Source of the DNA: Rhodococcus opacus B4
GTDB lineage: Bacteria; Actinomycetota; Actinomycetes; Mycobacteriales; Mycobacteriaceae
NCBI RefSeq assembly: GCF_000010805.1
Contig: NC_012522.1
Span: 5,332,001 to 5,396,000 of the forward strand
Reading direction: 5' to 3'
Length of the DNA: 64,000 nucleotides
Shown: piece after piece, positions 60,551 to 64,000 of the stretch
Layout: each line of letters starts with the position of its first letter
Position numbering within the stretch: the first letter of the stretch is position 1
Translations under genes and position numbers: made by a program
Notes under the pieces: model-generated
Database searches by the model: none
What the model saw: the letters and a program-made list of their open reading frames with translations, nothing else
What the model was told of the DNA's origin: nothing

Positions 60551-61555
60551 ATGCAGGAGAAGAAGCCCACGGAGGACGAACTTCGGCTTATTCACGCCCT
60601 GCAGGTGTGGCCGCGGGCCCCGTGGTCGCAACTGGGTCCGATCCTCGACGCCGACCCGGTCACCCTCGCGCGGCGGTGGTCCGGACTCACCGAACGGGGG
60701 ATGGCCTGGGTGACCGCCCAGCCGCCGATGTCCGAGACGGCTCGCGGCGCGATCGTGGAGGTCGAGTGCGTCGCCGGGTCGATCGACACCGTGATCACCG
60801 AGTTGTCCCAGGACAGCGAGTGCATGTCCATCGACATCACCTCGGGCGGCCGCGATCTGATCCTCACCGTCGGCTGTCAGAACCCGACCGCGTTCAACCG
60901 GTATGTCGTGGCCCGAATTCCGGGCATCCCCGACGTCCGCACCGTCCGGACGCACCCGGTCGTCACCGCGATCTCCGGCGCTTCGCAGTGGCGTCTGCGT
61001 GCACTCGACGCCGACGAGTCGAGCGCGATCGACGCCGCCCGGCACCGCGACGCCGCCCGGCTCTCCGCGATGTTCGCTCGTCCGCCCGTCGCCGAGCGCG
61101 ACATCGTCTCCATCCTGTCCCGGGACGGTCGCGCGACCACACGGACGGTCGCGGAGGCGCTGGGAACGTCCACCCGGCGTGCGCGCGAACGTCTCGGTGC
61201 GACGCTCGCGTCCGGGGCGATGGAACTCCGCACCGACATGCCGCGCTGGGCCTCGGGCTATCCGGTCTGCGCGTGGTATTTCCTCCGCGTCCCCGCCGTC
61301 CAGATGGTGCGGGTCGGCGCCAACCTGAGCGGGCTGCCCGCGGTGCGGACGGTGCTGTCGGTCGCCGGACCCGCCAACCTGCTCGTGTCCGTGTGGTTGC
61401 GGGAACTGTCCGACGTCGAGGGGCTCGAGGCCGTCGTCGAACAGAAACTGCCCGCGGTCAGCATCCTCGACCGATGCCTGGTCCTCGGCGTCCGCAAACG
61501 CATGGGCCGGGTGTTCGACGAGGACGAACTGCCGATGCAAATCGTGCCGTGGTAG
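60551..61555 (+). CDS. Lrp/AsnC-family regulator with two HTH-sensor units
   Basis: 334 residues from ATG 60551 (MQEKKPTEDELRLIHALQVW). It contains two AsnC-like units: HTH at about 8-55 with an effector part to about 155, and a second HTH at about 175-225 (AERDIVSILSRDGRATTRTV, LGTSTRRARERL) with its own RAM-like part (VPAVQMVRVGANLSGLPAVR). Duplicated AsnC regulators of this size are common in actinobacteria and often control an adjacent transporter or hydrolase. Divergent position and the palindrome at 60506-60526 make the MFS/M20 genes likely targets. Confidence 0.88.
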   Translation: MQEKKPTEDELRLIHALQVWPRAPWSQLGPILDADPVTLARRWSGLTERGMAWVTAQPPMSETARGAIVEVECVAGSIDTVITELSQDSECMSIDITSGGRDLILTVGCQNPTAFNRYVVARIPGIPDVRTVRTHPVVTAISGASQWRLRALDADESSAIDAARHRDAARLSAMFARPPVAERDIVSILSRDGRATTRTVAEALGTSTRRARERLGATLASGAMELRTDMPRWASGYPVCAWYFLRVPAVQMVRVGANLSGLPAVRTVLSVAGPANLLVSVWLRELSDVEGLEAVVEQKLPAVSILDRCLVLGVRKRMGRVFDEDELPMQIVPW

Positions 61556-61622
61556 GCGCTCCGCGCCCGTGCGCCTTTCTGGTAGCTGGAACAACCAGAA
61601 AGGCGCACGAGCGCGAAGCGCC
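61555..61622. repeat. Interspersed palindromic element, copy 2
   Basis: Two 29-nt arms (61555-61583 and 61594-61622) pair with only two mismatches around a 10-nt loop. It starts immediately after the TAG of the AsnC-type gene. The right arm, read on the minus strand, is identical to the left arm of copy 1 (3316-3344). Confidence 0.8.
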
Positions 61623-61678
61623 TCTGTGACCGCGACCACATCCGCTGCCGTCGGGAATTGATCGGAGGGTTGGCACGT

Positions 61679-61703
61679 TAGTTGAGTCAGTAACGCTCAA
61701 CTA
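61679..61703. promoter_or_regulatory. HspR-type HAIR operator
   Basis: GTTGAGT-N7-GCTCAAC (61681-61701) matches the HspR-associated inverted repeat CTTGAGT-N7-ACTCAAG except at the outermost bases and one inner base. Extended 8-nt arms TAGTTGAG/CTCAACTA are perfect. It lies 16 bp before the Clp ATPase start. Confidence 0.75.
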
Positions 61704-61718
61704 GTAGGAGGCTGAGGA

Positions 61719-64000
61719 ATGCCAGCATTCTTCGGGCCGGAGGGCCCAGGTCGCATCGACATCAGTCGGCTCATGAGTCGCTCCACCCAGGAGCTCATGG
61801 CAGCTGCTGCACGGTTCGCCGCAGGTCGCGGCGATTCGGACCTCGATGCACTCCACGTTCTGCGTGTCATGGCAGAACACGACCCCGTCAAATCCCTGAT
61901 GCAACGCGCAGGCGCCGACACGTCGGCCGTCGCCGATGCCGTCGAACTGCGACTGCCCCAGGGCCGCGACACGTCAGGCTTCGCAACACCCGCCCTGAGC
62001 GGTGCGCTCAAGACGGCGCTGCTCGAGGCGCACCAGCTCGCGCGCGCTCTCGGGTCCACCTACATCGATCCCGAGCACCTCTTCCTGGCACTCGCCGCGG
62101 ATCAGGACCACGCCGCCGGACGCCTGCTCGCCTCCGAGGGCATCACCCCCGAGCGCCTGCAGACGGCGGTGCAAGGCGGGTCGGTGGAGGAGTCCCCGGA
62201 CTCCGCGACACCCACGCTCGACAAGTACGGCTTCGACCTCACCGAACGTGCGCGCGGCGGCGGAGTCGACCCGGTGATCGGGCGCGCCGACGAGATCGAG
62301 CAGACCATCGAGATCCTCTCGCGCCGCACCAAGAACAACCCCGTGCTGGTCGGTGAGGCCGGCGTCGGCAAGACGGCGGTCGTCGAGGGCCTGGCCCAGC
62401 GCATCGTCGACGGCGACGTCCCCGATCGCCTGATCGGCAAGCGCATCGTCCAACTCGACCTGTCGAGCATGGTGTCGGGCACCCGGTACCGCGGTGACTT
62501 CGAGGAACGCCTGAACAACGTGATCGATGAGATCTCGGCTCACTCGGACGAGCTGATCGTCTTCATCGACGAGGTGCACTCCATCGCCGGTGCCGGTGGT
62601 GGCGCCGACGGTGCGATGGACGCGGGCAACATCCTCAAGCCGAAGCTCGCCCGAGGTGAGCTGCACATCGTCGGTGCGACGACGCTCGACGAGTACCGCA
62701 AGCACATCGAGAAGGATCCGGCGCTCGAACGGCGCTTCCAGCCGGTGACCGTCGCGGAGCCCAGCATCGAAGACGCGGTGGCGATCCTGTCCGGTCTGCG
62801 CGACCGGTACGAGGAGCATCACGGTGTCCGGTACGCCGACGAGGCGATCACGGCCGCCGTCGAGCTGTCGGCCCGCTACATCGGCGACCGCTTCCTGCCG
62901 GACAAGGCGATCGACCTGATCGATCAGGCCGGCGCCCGGTTGCGGCTGCGGATGCCGAGCGTCGACGTCGAGGCACTGCGGGCGACGCTCGCGGAACTCG
63001 AAAAGTCGAAGGAGCAGGCCGTCGCAGACGAGGAGTACGAGAAGGCATCGGCGCTGCGCGACCAGATCGTGGGTGTCCAGGCCCGGATCGACGGCAAGGC
63101 CGACGCGTCCGACGTCGCACCCGAGGTAACCGCCGAACAGATCGCCGAGGTCGTGTCGCGGGCCACCGGCATCCCGGCCAGCCAGATGACGGAGGAGGAG
63201 AAGGAACGACTCCGCCGGCTCGAGGACGAACTGCACCGTCGGGTCGTCGGCCAGGACGACGCCGTGCGGGCCATCGCCCGGGCGGTGCGCCGCAGCCGCA
63301 CCGGCATGAACGATCCGGACCGTCCCGTGGGCAGCTTCCTGTTCCTCGGACCGACCGGCGTCGGGAAGACCGAGCTGGCAAAGGCGCTGGCCGCCACCCT
63401 GTTCGGTGACGAGAACAAGATGCTGCGGCTCGACATGAGCGAGTTCGGCGAACGGCACACGGTCAGCCGGCTCGTCGGTGCCCCTCCCGGCTACGTCGGA
63501 TACGGGGAGGCGGGACAGCTCACCGAGCAGGTCCGCCGCAACCCGTACTCGGTGATCCTGCTCGACGAGATCGAGAAGGCGCACCCCGACGTGTTCAACA
63601 CGCTCCTGCAGGTGCTCGACGACGGCCGGCTCACGGACGGTCAGGGCCGGACGGTGGACTTCAAGAACACCGTCCTGATCATGACCAGCAACCTGGGATC
63701 CGACATCATCTCCAGCAAGTCGGGTGCGCTGGGCTTCGCCACCGGTGACGCCGAGGCTGCGGAGAAGCCGCTGCGGGATCGGGTGATGGGCCGGCTGCGC
63801 GAGTCGATGCGTCCGGAGTTCCTGAACCGGATCGACGAGATCGTGATCTTCCGCAAGCTCGACACCGATCAGCTGCACCGGATCACCGACCTGCTGCTGG
63901 ACGACAGCCGGAAGCGGCTGCAGTCCAAGGGCATCGAGATCTCGTTCAGCGACGCCGCGGTCGACTGGATCGCCGAGCACGGGCACCAGCCCGAGTTCGG
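61719..64000 (+). CDS. ClpC/ClpA-like AAA+ chaperone ATPase, partial
   Basis: ATG 61719 with AGGAGG upstream; 760 codons are visible and the C-terminus is beyond the right edge. A divergent N-domain (about 20-150; [20 protein letters not shown]) precedes D1 (Walker [10 protein letters not shown], Walker [10 protein letters not shown]) and D2 (Walker [10 protein letters not shown], Walker [12 protein letters not shown], sensor LNRIDEIV). The short middle region ([16 protein letters not shown]) is UVR-like as in ClpC rather than the long ClpB coil. It unfolds proteins, perhaps for ClpP or for disaggregation. The HspR box indicates heat-shock control. Confidence 0.93.
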   Translation, partial: MPAFFGPEGPGRIDISRLMSRSTQELMAAAARFAAGRGDSDLDALHVLRVMAEHDPVKSLMQRAGADTSAVADAVELRLPQGRDTSGFATPALSGALKTALLEAHQLARALGSTYIDPEHLFLALAADQDHAAGRLLASEGITPERLQTAVQGGSVEESPDSATPTLDKYGFDLTERARGGGVDPVIGRADEIEQTIEILSRRTKNNPVLVGEAGVGKTAVVEGLAQRIVDGDVPDRLIGKRIVQLDLSSMVSGTRYRGDFEERLNNVIDEISAHSDELIVFIDEVHSIAGAGGGADGAMDAGNILKPKLARGELHIVGATTLDEYRKHIEKDPALERRFQPVTVAEPSIEDAVAILSGLRDRYEEHHGVRYADEAITAAVELSARYIGDRFLPDKAIDLIDQAGARLRLRMPSVDVEALRATLAELEKSKEQAVADEEYEKASALRDQIVGVQARIDGKADASDVAPEVTAEQIAEVVSRATGIPASQMTEEEKERLRRLEDELHRRVVGQDDAVRAIARAVRRSRTGMNDPDRPVGSFLFLGPTGVGKTELAKALAATLFGDENKMLRLDMSEFGERHTVSRLVGAPPGYVGYGEAGQLTEQVRRNPYSVILLDEIEKAHPDVFNTLLQVLDDGRLTDGQGRTVDFKNTVLIMTSNLGSDIISSKSGALGFATGDAEAAEKPLRDRVMGRLRESMRPEFLNRIDEIVIFRKLDTDQLHRITDLLLDDSRKRLQSKGIEISFSDAAVDWIAEHGHQPEF

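Noticed and set aside
58934-61639. A 901-codon minus-strand frame covering the MFS gene and beyond
   Set aside because: Only the part from 60409 down encodes MFS sequence; the N-terminal 410 codons are antisense to the AsnC-type gene and have no family resemblance. Long antisense frames are expected at this GC content.

Overview
The window is high-GC actinobacterial DNA and most resembles Rhodococcus or a close mycolate-containing relative. The reasons are the abundance of GTG starts, an Lsr2 gene, mycothiol synthase, a PknK-type kinase, and a first 18 kb whose gene order matches, from memory, Mycobacterium tuberculosis Rv0813c-Rv0824c. In order these are nitrobindin-like protein, SseC, CysA2, ThiX, LmeA-like protein, GlnR, MshD, the Pst phosphate system, PhoU/PhoY, CpsA-type LCP protein, Dus and DesA1. 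No insertion sequence, prophage or CRISPR array was seen.

Layout. 1-18 kb: partial AbiEi-like gene; nitrobindin-like gene coupled to a 32-residue membrane peptide; secreted cutinase-family enzyme; a sulfur operon (DUF4395-cysA2-sseC) preceded by a 28-codon leaderless reading frame ending in clustered cysteines; thiX-lmeA; glnR-mshD; pstSCAB with a PHO box; phoU with its own PHO box; cpsA; dus; desA1. 18-24 kb: DUF937 protein, YjbR protein, membrane protein, an alcohol dehydrogenase/DUF4334/TetR locus with two operator palindromes, and an ECF42-type sigma factor. 23.8-25.3 kb: tRNA-Lys (minus strand), then tRNA-Glu, tRNA-Asp and tRNA-Phe, with several strong unexplained palindromes. 25.4-31 kb: KstR-like TetR gene facing a branched-chain-type ABC operon with a permease-ATPase fusion; a KstR2-type motif lies in front of its binding protein gene. 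31-41 kb: SDRs (one without the catalytic Tyr), flippase-like protein, universal stress protein, CYTH-CHAD protein, RluA synthase, secreted CocE-type hydrolase and ohr/ohrR. 41.3-45 kb: a TPP riboswitch followed by SDR, flavin monooxygenase and CitMHS transporter. 45-64 kb: lsr2, a Cys-to-Ser NlpC/P60 protein, a double-FHA ABC exporter, FetB-like permease, aromatic hydroxylase, KimA-like permease, PknK, a deleted thiolase remnant, a divergent AsnC/(MFS + M20 hydrolase) locus, and an HspR-box Clp ATPase cut by the right end.

How it works together. The left part is housekeeping: sulfur (attenuated by cysteine), nitrogen (GlnR), phosphate (Pst/PhoU under PHO boxes), redox (mycothiol) and envelope lipids (DesA1, LmeA-like, CpsA). 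The right part is accessory catabolism and transport, mostly paired with local TetR, MarR or AsnC regulators. The strongest candidate for an incompletely described system is the TPP-riboswitch cluster at 41.3-45.05 kb, which contains no known thiamine biosynthesis gene and looks like uptake plus oxidative processing of a thiamine-related compound.
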